This document shows positions 55,040-63,165 of a DNA stretch of 64,000 bases, one piece after another. Under the pieces are notes generated by a model that worked only from the letters and a program-made list of their open reading frames with translations, did no database searches and was not told the DNA's origin. The translations under genes and the position numbers were made by a program. The DNA is from Mucilaginibacter jinjuensis (GTDB lineage Bacteria; Bacteroidota; Bacteroidia; Sphingobacteriales; Sphingobacteriaceae): assembly GCF_028596025.1 (NCBI RefSeq), contig NZ_CP117167.1, positions 806,001 through 870,000 on the forward strand, in the 5' to 3' direction. Each line of letters begins with the position of its first letter. Position 1 is the stretch's first letter.

Positions 55040-56029
55040 ATGAACCTTTTTATCTCTCACTCATCAAGAAATGCAAATTATGGTAACGCTCTTGTGGAAC
55101 TTCTGATAGGTATAGGAATAAGTGCAGATGATATTATATTCAGCAGCAATGATGCCTTCGGTATTCCTATTGGTCAGAATATATTTAATTGGTTACGGAC
55201 TAAAATAAGCGAAAAGCCTTATGTATTATATTTACTATCACCAGAATATTATAAGAGTGTAGCCTGTTTAAACGAAATGGGAGCTGCCTGGATTATAGAG
55301 AGTAGTCACACTATGATATTCACGCCAAATTTTGATCTTAGGAGTTATGATTTCCAAAATGGGGCCCTTGATCCAAGAGAAATAGGTTTTTATATTAATA
55401 ATGAAAACAAACTTCTTGCATTTATAGAGTCGCTCAAAACATCCTTTAGCATTACAAATAACTCTGTTTTAATAAATCAAAAGGTAAAGCAATTTATCTC
55501 AGTAATTAAGCCGTTTTTTCAAATTGAAACGTCTTTGAGTAAAAATGCTTCCGAGGTAAATGAAAAGCAGGTTTCAATTGCAAATATTGAAATGCAACCT
55601 ATTATAAAAAAGGAAACAATTACAAATCGGATAATTAGTGTAAGTCCAAATAGGTCGCGATTTTATTCCGACTTGATTAACGATAAATTGAAAGATGAGG
55701 AACTGCTACTTGCAAAATACATAATTGATACAGATAAATTCAAATTAGGAACAGGTTGGCAGGAATCGAACGAAATTTCGAATATTAAGGCATGGGAAGA
55801 CGTGCACGAACTAAGTAATGTATTGTCTAACAGTTATAACGGTACGATAAGAAGACTTGATATGAAGAAATTAACGGAAGTTTCGGCATTTACGAGCTTC
55901 GGAAATCCAAAGGAAATCTCTTTTGTGGATGAGTTTAAACATGAATTACTCGATCCATCTGATGAACTTAATGAAAAACTCAAGGAAGTAATAGAAAAAC
56001 ATAAAAGAAACGAATCGTTGGACTTTTGA
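55040..56029 (+). CDS. TIR-domain protein with an unassigned C-terminal region, candidate immune/NADase effector
   Basis: 329 residues from MNLFISHSSRNANYGNALVE. Residues 1-135 form a TIR domain: FISHSSRN, GIPIGQNIFNWL, and YLLSPEYYKSVACLNEMGAA with Glu79 at the NAD-cleaving position. Residues 135-205 are a variable linker. Residues 205-329 form an alpha-helical domain (AKYIIDTDKFKLGTGWQESN) that I do not recognise. Bacterial TIR proteins often deplete NAD or make signalling nucleotides during phage defence. It stands alone, AT-rich, between core genes, consistent with lateral gain. An upstream ATG at 54929 would add 37 unrelated residues. Confidence 0.85.
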   Translation: MNLFISHSSRNANYGNALVELLIGIGISADDIIFSSNDAFGIPIGQNIFNWLRTKISEKPYVLYLLSPEYYKSVACLNEMGAAWIIESSHTMIFTPNFDLRSYDFQNGALDPREIGFYINNENKLLAFIESLKTSFSITNNSVLINQKVKQFISVIKPFFQIETSLSKNASEVNEKQVSIANIEMQPIIKKETITNRIISVSPNRSRFYSDLINDKLKDEELLLAKYIIDTDKFKLGTGWQESNEISNIKAWEDVHELSNVLSNSYNGTIRRLDMKKLTEVSAFTSFGNPKEISFVDEFKHELLDPSDELNEKLKEVIEKHKRNESLDF

Positions 56030-56044
56030 TAGCATAGTTGATTT

Positions 56045-56090
56045 GCATAAAAGTCTCAGTATTACTTAGAATACCGAGACTTCTATGTGC
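56045..56090. terminator. Bidirectional terminator after the TIR gene
   Basis: GCATAAAAGTCTCAGTATT and its near-complement flank ACTTAG. It separates the convergent TIR and DUF1254 genes. Confidence 0.75.
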
Positions 56091-56130
56091 ATGAAAAGCT
56101 CTCTTAACAGAACCCTGCTGACACTGTTTT

Positions 56131-57603
56131 TTACTGCACTTTCTCCACATTTCCCAACTTCCACTCTTTGGTAAAGAAAGTTTTATCGGGTCCATAAAAA
56201 CGGGCCATCAGCTCAAAGGTGCCACCCGGATTGGTTGGGATCCAGTTGGGTTCTTTACCTTCAGGTGCTTTGGGGCCGAAATAAATATCTACCGAACCAT
56301 CTGCGTTTTTTTGAAGACCGGGGCTTTGTGATGAGCGGTTAAAGCGGGTAAAGTTGCGGATAAAGGCATGCACTGCTGCATCGTACACTGTAATAGACCA
56401 GTATTGCCTAACAGGAACATTGGCAGGTACATGGAGGCGATAATTGTCGCTGCCATTCAAAATCTGGTTATCCTTGTCCTTAATAGCCATCAGGTACCAC
56501 TGGCCTTCGCCCGCATGCTTTGCGCTGAAAAAAATAAAGGTATATAGCAGCCCGCGCATATCAGTTGGGTAACTGTTCGGATCGGCGAAGTTGGATTTAA
56601 CGCCACGGCCAAATTCTTCCGTAACAGGGAATGCCCAGTTAGTTCCTTCATAAAAAGGTGTATCGAACAGACTATCAAAACGCTGTTTAAACCATATTTT
56701 CGCATCCCGGATGGCGTAGGTAAGAATTTCCTTCGTACGCGCATCGGGGTTAAAAGGCTTTCCTTTTTCAATGCCGATGTATTTCAACGGGTCTATCATG
56801 GCTTGATCTTTTGTGAGCCAGATATCATCTTGTACAGCACGGTTTAATGATTTATAGAAATCGAGATCGTAGGGGATCAATGAATTATACTCTTTGCCCG
56901 ATGCGTCAACCCAGATTGTTTTTGACGAAGCATTAGCTTGCGAAAGTGGATATAACTGGATACGCTTCGCATAAGCAACAGCATTATCAATACCCTTTTT
57001 ATCGCCGCTTTTAAGTACCACCCTAAGCAATGAATAACTTAAATAAGTATCCGAATACATGGGGATGTATCCCGCAGGTATCGGTTCTTTATATCCGGGA
57101 GGGAGGATCAGGTATTTGCCGCCTTTGCCTTTATCCAGCCCTGCAGGGCCAACATCATCCATCGCCATTTGCCAGCGGTCCATAATACTGCCCACAACGG
57201 TACCGGTATCGGCAGGTGGTATTTCCAGAACCATTGGGCCCACTTTTTCGGTATTTACAAATGGCATCACATAAATCACATCGGGGTTTGGTGTAATGGT
57301 TTGGTTCATCCAGTCGAGCAATCCCGGCCAAATTGTAATCTGGTTATAATTGCCCCCGGCTTTCTTCGTAGCCTCAACCATGAGGTCGAAATTTACGGCC
57401 GACATACCCCAGTTAGCAGCTTCAATAGCCCGGCTGTAAATCATTTGTTCTTTCATATTAGCCGGTTTAAATGCCGTGCCAGATGAATCTGAAACGATAG
57501 TAGCTGTACTATTTGTTGCCTGCTGATTACTTTGTGTGCAGGCAACCGGTAGCATCCCCATAATGACGAGAGCCGATAATAAACTGAAGGTAAGTTTTTT
57601 CAT
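56131..57603 (-). CDS. DUF1254/DUF1214-domain lipoprotein (member 1 of a divergent pair)
   Basis: 490 residues. Signal MKKLTFSLLSALVIMGMLPV with Cys22 as lipidation site, so membrane-anchored. DUF1254 occupies about 55-185 (AIEAANWGMSAVNFDLMVEA and NPDVIYVMPFVNTEKVGPMV), DUF1214 about 360-475 (NVPVRQYWSITVYDAAVHAF and PGGTFELMARFYGPDKTFF). The family is widespread but has no proven activity. It diverges from the paralogous gene at 57797; both have TAATTTTG -7 boxes in the 193-base gap. Confidence 0.9.
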   Translation of the reverse strand: MKKLTFSLLSALVIMGMLPVACTQSNQQATNSTATIVSDSSGTAFKPANMKEQMIYSRAIEAANWGMSAVNFDLMVEATKKAGGNYNQITIWPGLLDWMNQTITPNPDVIYVMPFVNTEKVGPMVLEIPPADTGTVVGSIMDRWQMAMDDVGPAGLDKGKGGKYLILPPGYKEPIPAGYIPMYSDTYLSYSLLRVVLKSGDKKGIDNAVAYAKRIQLYPLSQANASSKTIWVDASGKEYNSLIPYDLDFYKSLNRAVQDDIWLTKDQAMIDPLKYIGIEKGKPFNPDARTKEILTYAIRDAKIWFKQRFDSLFDTPFYEGTNWAFPVTEEFGRGVKSNFADPNSYPTDMRGLLYTFIFFSAKHAGEGQWYLMAIKDKDNQILNGSDNYRLHVPANVPVRQYWSITVYDAAVHAFIRNFTRFNRSSQSPGLQKNADGSVDIYFGPKAPEGKEPNWIPTNPGGTFELMARFYGPDKTFFTKEWKLGNVEKVQ

Positions 57604-57649
57604 AATTAATGAGTTTTAGGCTTGGTTTAGTTTCGGAAAACACCGTGTA

Positions 57650-57771
57650 CAAAATTAAAACCCAACGAAGATTTGCCGGGATTAAGTCTGCCCAACTTGG
57701 TTGCATATTGAAAACTGCAACTGCAAATCCGTGCTAATGTGCACGCCTCATTTCCCGTGCGTTTAATTTTG
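57650..57771. promoter_or_regulatory. Divergent promoter region of the DUF1254 pair
   Basis: Two identical -7 boxes TAATTTTG face apart: 57650-57657 (minus) and 57764-57771 (plus). Between them lie GTGC/GCAC inverted words near 57731-57745, a possible regulator site. The AraC regulator gene downstream is a candidate partner. Confidence 0.5.
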
Positions 57772-57796
57772 GAATGACCAACTCTATTAACACATC

Positions 57797-59299
57797 ATGA
57801 AAAAATTACTGATTCTTCTTATTCCGGTTTCATTGCTTGCGGCATGTGGGCAAAAACAAAGCACCGACACTAAAACAACTGATAGTACAACTACCATTAC
57901 GGACAGCGTGCAGATTACCAAAACTGTAAAAAACGTATTGCCTGGCCCGGTGCCTAATACCGTAATGACAGACGAATATGTTAGGCATATAGGCGCAATT
58001 GCTTATCTGTGGGGATGGCCAATGACCAATCTGCATAACCGAAAGGCACTTTTTGAAAAACTGCCGGAGCCTGGTTATGTGGGAGGCATTGTGCCCGCAG
58101 CGCCATCAAACCAGATCTGTATGTTAACAGACTATGTTGCGCCCGAAGAACGGGCAGTGGCTTGCCCAAACCAGGATGTAGTTTATGGTTTTGGCCTTAC
58201 CGATTTTACAAAGGATGCAGTTATAATACAAGTGCCCGATTTTGGGGATAGATTTTGGGTTTATCAGATGTGTGACCAACGTACTGATGGTTATGCGTCG
58301 CTTGGCAAAATGTACGGGAGTAAGCCCGGATTTTATTTATTAACCGGGCCACACTGGAAAGGTAAAGTACCGGATGGTATTGTAAAAGTATTTAAATGCA
58401 GTACAGATTTAGGGGTTGTAGCCCCGCGCGCCTTTCAGAGTGATGATCCTGCTGATAAGGCTGCGATACAACCCGTAATTAAACAGGTGTTGATGTACCC
58501 TTTAAGCCAGTTTGATGGCAAAATGAAAACAAAAGACTGGAGCAAAGCCCCTAAATTTCCGGCAGACGCAAGTGCGACTGGCGAGACAGAAACTAAATGG
58601 GTAAAGCCGGACGTGTTTTTTGATGAACTGCCCGCTATATTGAAAGAAGTGCCACTAAGGCCTGGAGAAGAGGCGTTGTATGGACAAATACAAGCTATAC
58701 TGACTGCAGCAAAGAAAAACCCACACATTATGGCTGTGATGAAACAAGCTGCGGCAGAGGCGGATAAAAACATGATCGACCCGTTGTTTCAATTTGTGAA
58801 TGTGGGGTACCCGGTTAAATATAACTGGACTACCCAGCGAAATGGCGCACAATTTGGTACAGATTATTTAACAAGATCAGCCTGCGCCAAAGCAAATATA
58901 TTTGTAAACAAACCCGTTGAAACCAAATATTTTTACCAGGATCTTGATTCTGCAGGTACAAGATTAAGCGGAAACAGCAAATACACGGTAACCTTTGCCA
59001 AGGGCGAAACCCCACCTGTTAAAGGTTTTTGGTCGCTTACCTTATACAATCAACACCACTTTTTTTCACCTAACCAGTTAAAGCGTTATTCGCTCGGCAC
59101 AAAAAATAAAAACCTGCAATACAATGCCGATGGTTCGCTCACTATTTATGTGCAGAGCACACCACCCGATGCTTCTAAACTAAGCAACTGGCTGCCTGCG
59201 CCTAAAGAAATTTTCTCATTATATGTAAGATGTTACTGGCCAGAAGAAAGCGCCCTTAATGATAGCTGGACACCACCTGCGGTTGTAAAAGTGAAATAG
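57797..59299 (+). CDS. DUF1254/DUF1214-domain lipoprotein (member 2 of a divergent pair)
   Basis: 500 residues. Signal and lipobox MKKLLILLIPVSLLAACGQK with Cys17. DUF1254 covers about 70-190 (AYLWGWPMTNLHNRKALFEK and CPNQDVVYGFGLTDF), DUF1214 about 395-490 (PPVKGFWSLTLYNQHHFF and PKEIFSLYVRCYWPEESAL). A Thr/Ser-rich linker follows the lipobox. It is a diverged paralogue of the oppositely transcribed gene at 56131-57603. The function is unknown; a role linked to the AhpD-like protein downstream is possible. Confidence 0.9.
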   Translation: MKKLLILLIPVSLLAACGQKQSTDTKTTDSTTTITDSVQITKTVKNVLPGPVPNTVMTDEYVRHIGAIAYLWGWPMTNLHNRKALFEKLPEPGYVGGIVPAAPSNQICMLTDYVAPEERAVACPNQDVVYGFGLTDFTKDAVIIQVPDFGDRFWVYQMCDQRTDGYASLGKMYGSKPGFYLLTGPHWKGKVPDGIVKVFKCSTDLGVVAPRAFQSDDPADKAAIQPVIKQVLMYPLSQFDGKMKTKDWSKAPKFPADASATGETETKWVKPDVFFDELPAILKEVPLRPGEEALYGQIQAILTAAKKNPHIMAVMKQAAAEADKNMIDPLFQFVNVGYPVKYNWTTQRNGAQFGTDYLTRSACAKANIFVNKPVETKYFYQDLDSAGTRLSGNSKYTVTFAKGETPPVKGFWSLTLYNQHHFFSPNQLKRYSLGTKNKNLQYNADGSLTIYVQSTPPDASKLSNWLPAPKEIFSLYVRCYWPEESALNDSWTPPAVVKVK

Positions 59300-59315
59300 A
59301 AATATGTTTTCTTAA

Positions 59316-59350
59316 TCCACGCAGTGCCTCTCACAAAGTTTCTGCGTGGA
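59316..59350 (+). terminator. Hairpin after the second DUF1254 gene
   Basis: TCCACGCAG and CTGCGTGGA around a 17-base loop, with a weak T tract. 59425-59470 is a word-like stretch of CTTTTGTCCAAAATCC type. The rest of the 304-base gap holds the promoter of the next gene. Confidence 0.6.
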
Positions 59351-59603
59351 TAATTAAATTTATCTTGACAAGATTATCGATATGGGGTCTGAAAAAAATA
59401 AATTCATGCATCATAGTAAGGTATTGTCTTTTGTCTCCAGGTCTTTTGTCCAAAATCCTTCGTCCAAAAATCCTTTGTTTTTCTGTCCATCTCCCCGGCA
59501 AGTGTACAATTGTCCATGCGTTGGCTACCTTTATCCATGTTGCAGCGTTGGCAGGCTTTGCACCTTTGTAATGTCAATAACGACAAACAAAAACGATAAA
59601 AAA

Positions 59604-60158
59604 ATGCAACGCTTAACCGCCCTTAACCCAGAAACCACAACCGGAAAATCAAAAGATTTATTTAACGCCATTCAAGGCAAACTGGGTATGGTACCCAATA
59701 TGATGCGCACTTTAGGTAATTCGCCTGCAGCGCTTAACGGCTATTTAGCTTTTAACGGCGCACTGGCCGAAAGTTCAATCGGCGGTAAATTGGGCGAACT
59801 GATTGCTCTTACTGTAGCCAATGCCAACAGCTGTGAATACTGTAACGCTGCACATAGCTTCATCGGCCAAAAACTGGTACATATTGATGCTGATACTATT
59901 GCCGCTGCCCGTGAAGGTAAATCGGCAGATGCTAAAATTGAAGCAGCCCTAAATTTCGCCCGTACTATTGTTGAAAAACGCGGCCGTGTTAATGATGCCG
60001 ATGTAAACGCCCTGAAAGATGCCGGATACAACGAAGGCGCCATTGCCGAAATTATAGCCCACGTTGGCCTTAACCTGCTGACCAACTATTTTAACAATGC
60101 CGCAAAAATTACAGTAGATTTTCCTGAAGCCGAGCTGGTTGAATCAGCCGCTATTTAA
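59604..60158 (+). CDS. Carboxymuconolactone decarboxylase/AhpD-like protein
   Basis: 184 residues from MQRLTALNPETTTGKSKDLF. The AhpD-type redox motif CEYCNAAH lies near residue 74-81, with the Glu-x-x-Cys-x-x-Cys-...-His pattern, and the chain is all helical. Such proteins reduce peroxides or organic substrates as thiol oxidoreductases. A CACCTTTG box (59562-59569) sits upstream; an in-frame ATG at 59571 lies at the likely transcription start and is less suitable. It lies between the DUF1254 pair and an AraC regulator. Confidence 0.93.
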   Translation: MQRLTALNPETTTGKSKDLFNAIQGKLGMVPNMMRTLGNSPAALNGYLAFNGALAESSIGGKLGELIALTVANANSCEYCNAAHSFIGQKLVHIDADTIAAAREGKSADAKIEAALNFARTIVEKRGRVNDADVNALKDAGYNEGAIAEIIAHVGLNLLTNYFNNAAKITVDFPEAELVESAAI

Positions 60159-60176
60159 TAATGACTTTAGCCCGCA

Positions 60177-60215
60177 GAATGGATAAATATCTTTTGCCAT
60201 ATTTATCCATTCTTC
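60177..60215 (+). terminator. Terminator between the AhpD-like and AraC genes
   Basis: GAATGGATAAATAT pairs perfectly with ATATTTATCCATTC around CTTTTGCC, followed by TTCTTTAA. Confidence 0.8.
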
Positions 60216-60248
60216 TTTAAATTCGGTTTTTTTTAGCACCACATCCTT

Positions 60249-61154
60249 TTGACTGCCCAAACTGCACATACGCTCATTAATCCCAACAGCAAGGCCCTGG
60301 CTTTCCAGATCTATGCTTTTGATGACGACTCTTACTTTGAGGCGCTGAAGAATTATAATTACTATTCTATAATCCTGGTTACCAAAGGCAAGGGTAAGTT
60401 GTGGGTCGATTTTTCGGAATATGACTTCACTGAGAAAGGCCTGATGTGCTTTGCCATTTACCAACCTTTTATGATTAAGGCCGACGGTGAGTTTGAAGGT
60501 TTGCTCATTAATTTCCACCCCGATTTTTTCTGTATCCATAGGCATCAGCAGGAGGTATCGTGTAATGGGGTACTATTTAATAATATTTACGAATCACCTT
60601 TAGTGCAGTTGGCGGAGCCTGAAGCGCAGACCCTACTCAACATCGTGTCTGAGCTGAAAGCCGAAATGCATAACCCCGAACTGGCGCAGTATGAGTTGAT
60701 GGTGTCATATCTTAAAATATTCCTCATCAATGCATCGCGTATTAAGGTAAACCAAAACCAGTTGCCCAAAGCATTTAAAACAGAAAAGGAGCCCTTTATC
60801 CTTAAAACTTTACAGGATGCTATTGAAGAGCATTACAAAACCAAACACAGCCCCGGCGAATATGCCGATCTGCTGAATATTTCGGCCCGTGCGCTTAACC
60901 GCATAAGTAAAATGCACTTTAACCGTACGCTCACCAACCTTATTGCCGAGCGTATTATTATTGAGGCCAAGCGCGAACTTTATCTTACTTCAAAACCTGT
61001 AAAAGTGATAGCCTACGAACTGGGCTTTAACGACGAATTTTATTTCAGCCGTTTCTTTAAAAGCAATGCCGATGTATCGCCCCAGATGTATCGCGATACG
61101 GTAGGCTATGCACGCGCAGAAGGCATTGGCGGGCGCGATTTTGAGAAGAATTAG
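60249..61154 (+). CDS. AraC-family transcriptional regulator
   Basis: 301 residues. The N-terminal part (about 1-150) is a cupin-like sensor with YYSIILVTKGKGKLWVDFSE; the C-terminal part (about 190-290) has two helix-turn-helix units, EYADLLNISARALNRISKMH and ELGFNDEFYFSRFFKSNADV, then SPQMYR. The start must be TTG at 60249, because an in-frame TAG lies 15 bases upstream and no ATG precedes residue 67. It probably controls the adjacent AhpD-like and/or DUF1254 genes; this is inferred from position. Confidence 0.9.
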   Translation: MTAQTAHTLINPNSKALAFQIYAFDDDSYFEALKNYNYYSIILVTKGKGKLWVDFSEYDFTEKGLMCFAIYQPFMIKADGEFEGLLINFHPDFFCIHRHQQEVSCNGVLFNNIYESPLVQLAEPEAQTLLNIVSELKAEMHNPELAQYELMVSYLKIFLINASRIKVNQNQLPKAFKTEKEPFILKTLQDAIEEHYKTKHSPGEYADLLNISARALNRISKMHFNRTLTNLIAERIIIEAKRELYLTSKPVKVIAYELGFNDEFYFSRFFKSNADVSPQMYRDTVGYARAEGIGGRDFEKN

Positions 61155-61191
61155 TGACGTGTTTTTGTCAGTGCAGAAAGAATGCAATACT

Positions 61192-61905
61192 TTATGCTTC
61201 TAATAATTTCAAAACTTCTTTAGCATAAGCTTTGCCGATAGGAATAATAGCTTTGCCTATTTCAATCTCTGTTGCAGTGTAAGCGCTGATATGATTTAAA
61301 GAAACTATATAAGAGCGGTGTACTCTTAAAAATTGGCTGGCAGAAAGCTTTTCTTCAAAAGAGGTTAAAGTGCGATAGGTGATAATCGAACGATCGGGCA
61401 TATATATCTTCACATAATCCTTCAAGCCTTCGATGTATAAAATATCTTTTAACGCAAGCCTTACCATTTTTTTGTCTGACTTGACATAAATAAATGCGAG
61501 CTCGTTGTCTTTATTTTGAATAGAGTTGTTTTCTGTCAATTGAGAACCCGTTTTGGATTGAACCTTCTCTACCGCTTTGATGAACCGTTCGAACGACACC
61601 GGTTTCAATAAATAATCTACCACATTTAGTTCATACCCTTGCAGTGCAAATTCACGAAATGCGGTGGTTAATATCACAGCAGGCGGATTTTTCAGCGTGC
61701 GTAGCAGATCGATGCCGGTTAGATGGGGCATGGCAATATCAAGAAAAAGCAAATCCACGGGCTGTTTTTCTAAGGCATTATAAACCTCTACACCGTTTGA
61801 GCACATACCCACCAGGTTTAAGCTATCCAGCTGTTTAACATAGCTTTCAATAATACCTCTGGCTATTTCCTCATCATCCGCTATCAGGCAATTTATTTTT
61901 TTCAT
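61192..61905 (-). CDS. LytTR-family response regulator
   Basis: 237 residues. Receiver domain 1-120 with acidic pocket Asp10/Asp11, phospho-acceptor Asp56 in LLFLDIAMP and Lys in LLKPVSFERF. The LytTR DNA-binding domain covers about 140-235 (KSDKKMVRLALKDILYIEGL and FLRVHRSYIVSLNHISAY). Its ATG overlaps the kinase stop by 4 bases (61902-61905), so the two are translated together and form one two-component system. Confidence 0.95.
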   Translation of the reverse strand: MKKINCLIADDEEIARGIIESYVKQLDSLNLVGMCSNGVEVYNALEKQPVDLLFLDIAMPHLTGIDLLRTLKNPPAVILTTAFREFALQGYELNVVDYLLKPVSFERFIKAVEKVQSKTGSQLTENNSIQNKDNELAFIYVKSDKKMVRLALKDILYIEGLKDYVKIYMPDRSIITYRTLTSFEEKLSASQFLRVHRSYIVSLNHISAYTATEIEIGKAIIPIGKAYAKEVLKLLEA

Positions 61906-62954
61906 AAATAAAGTTTAAGGGTTACTTCAAATACCTCAGTTTGGGGTGATACTTGAAGGTCATATTTGCCGGGATAAGTTAATTCTAATCTTCGTTTAAC
62001 ATTATTAAGCCCCAGGCCACCCCGGCTGATTTGCGAGTTGATGGGGCAACTGTTCTCGACATTTAAAAAGAGCCGGTTTTGTACAACGTTAATATTGATA
62101 GTAATCCACCCGCTGTTATTACTGATACCATGTTTAAATGCGTTTTCTACAAATGGTAGCAATATTAATGGCGCAATTAATTTACCGGTAATTTCGCCAG
62201 AAAATTGAAAGGAAAGTTCCAACCGGTCGGCAAACCGCATCTGCTCTACATTGATGTAATTTTCGAGGTGGCTGATCTCGTCTGTCAAAAGCACCTTCTC
62301 GGCACTGGCTTCGTAAAGCAGGTAATGCATCAGATCAGAAAGCCGGAGAGCAAATTTTGCAGCCTTTTCTGATTTTTTCAGGATCAGTCCATAGAGCGTA
62401 TTCAGTGTATTAAAAAAGAAATGAGGGTTAATCTGTGTTTTTAATAAGGCCATTTCGGCTGCAAACTTTTCCTTTTGCAAATCGCGGAGATTTTTTTCAC
62501 GCTCGTAAGCATTACGCATTAGCTGGATCACCATCGTTACGGCAATGAGCGGGCAGGTTTCTAACGATAACCTTAATATTCTGACCGGGATCCAGAAGTT
62601 CTTGTTTTCCAGACCGTACCGTACAGGGTTATGCAGTTTTTCCCAGGGCACTATAAAGGTGTGCGTTAAAAATCTGGCTAAAATACCGCCGATCAGTAAT
62701 ATCAGCACCAGTGAAATGGCATATCGCACATACTCTTGCCTGTAATAAAACAAGGGCATTAAAACGTAGAGGTTAAGGTAAGTAAGCAAAATATTAACGG
62801 GCAAAGTTGCCGTAAACAATGCCTGGCCCGGCTGAAAGGTAAGCGCATCCGTATTTTCCCAGCCGTATATAATAGCCTGGTAAAAGATATAAGCCAACCA
62901 AAACAACAGATGTGGAACAACCGCTTTATATTTTGCCTGCCATTTGATCTTCAT
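61902..62954 (-). CDS. LytS/YehU-type membrane sensor histidine kinase
   Basis: 350 residues. Four membrane helices (about 10-150) with no large external domain, a short coiled linker (EREKNLRDLQKEKFAAEMAL), then the His_kinase domain with QINPHFFFNTLNTLYGLILK, phospho-acceptor His178, and an ATPase part with the N box FVENAFKHGISN and GGLGLNNVKRRLEL. It should phosphorylate the LytTR regulator. The signal is unknown. The next gene diverges from it. Confidence 0.94.
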   Translation of the reverse strand: MKIKWQAKYKAVVPHLLFWLAYIFYQAIIYGWENTDALTFQPGQALFTATLPVNILLTYLNLYVLMPLFYYRQEYVRYAISLVLILLIGGILARFLTHTFIVPWEKLHNPVRYGLENKNFWIPVRILRLSLETCPLIAVTMVIQLMRNAYEREKNLRDLQKEKFAAEMALLKTQINPHFFFNTLNTLYGLILKKSEKAAKFALRLSDLMHYLLYEASAEKVLLTDEISHLENYINVEQMRFADRLELSFQFSGEITGKLIAPLILLPFVENAFKHGISNNSGWITININVVQNRLFLNVENSCPINSQISRGGLGLNNVKRRLELTYPGKYDLQVSPQTEVFEVTLKLYL

Positions 62955-63165
62955 TATTCAAAATTGAACATTCTTTTAATAATCAGGTGCTTTTTTCGAC
63001 GAACGTCCGTTTTCCCGCCGTCAATTAACGATAGATGTTGTTTTTTCCAATTGTCGTACTAAACAGTCTTTCCACGGTAACCAAACGTTTGTTGATCTAA
63101 AAATCTAAAAACTGAAATAACCACCGCCTTTATTTGCACAAAAAATCAGAATTAATTATTTGAAT

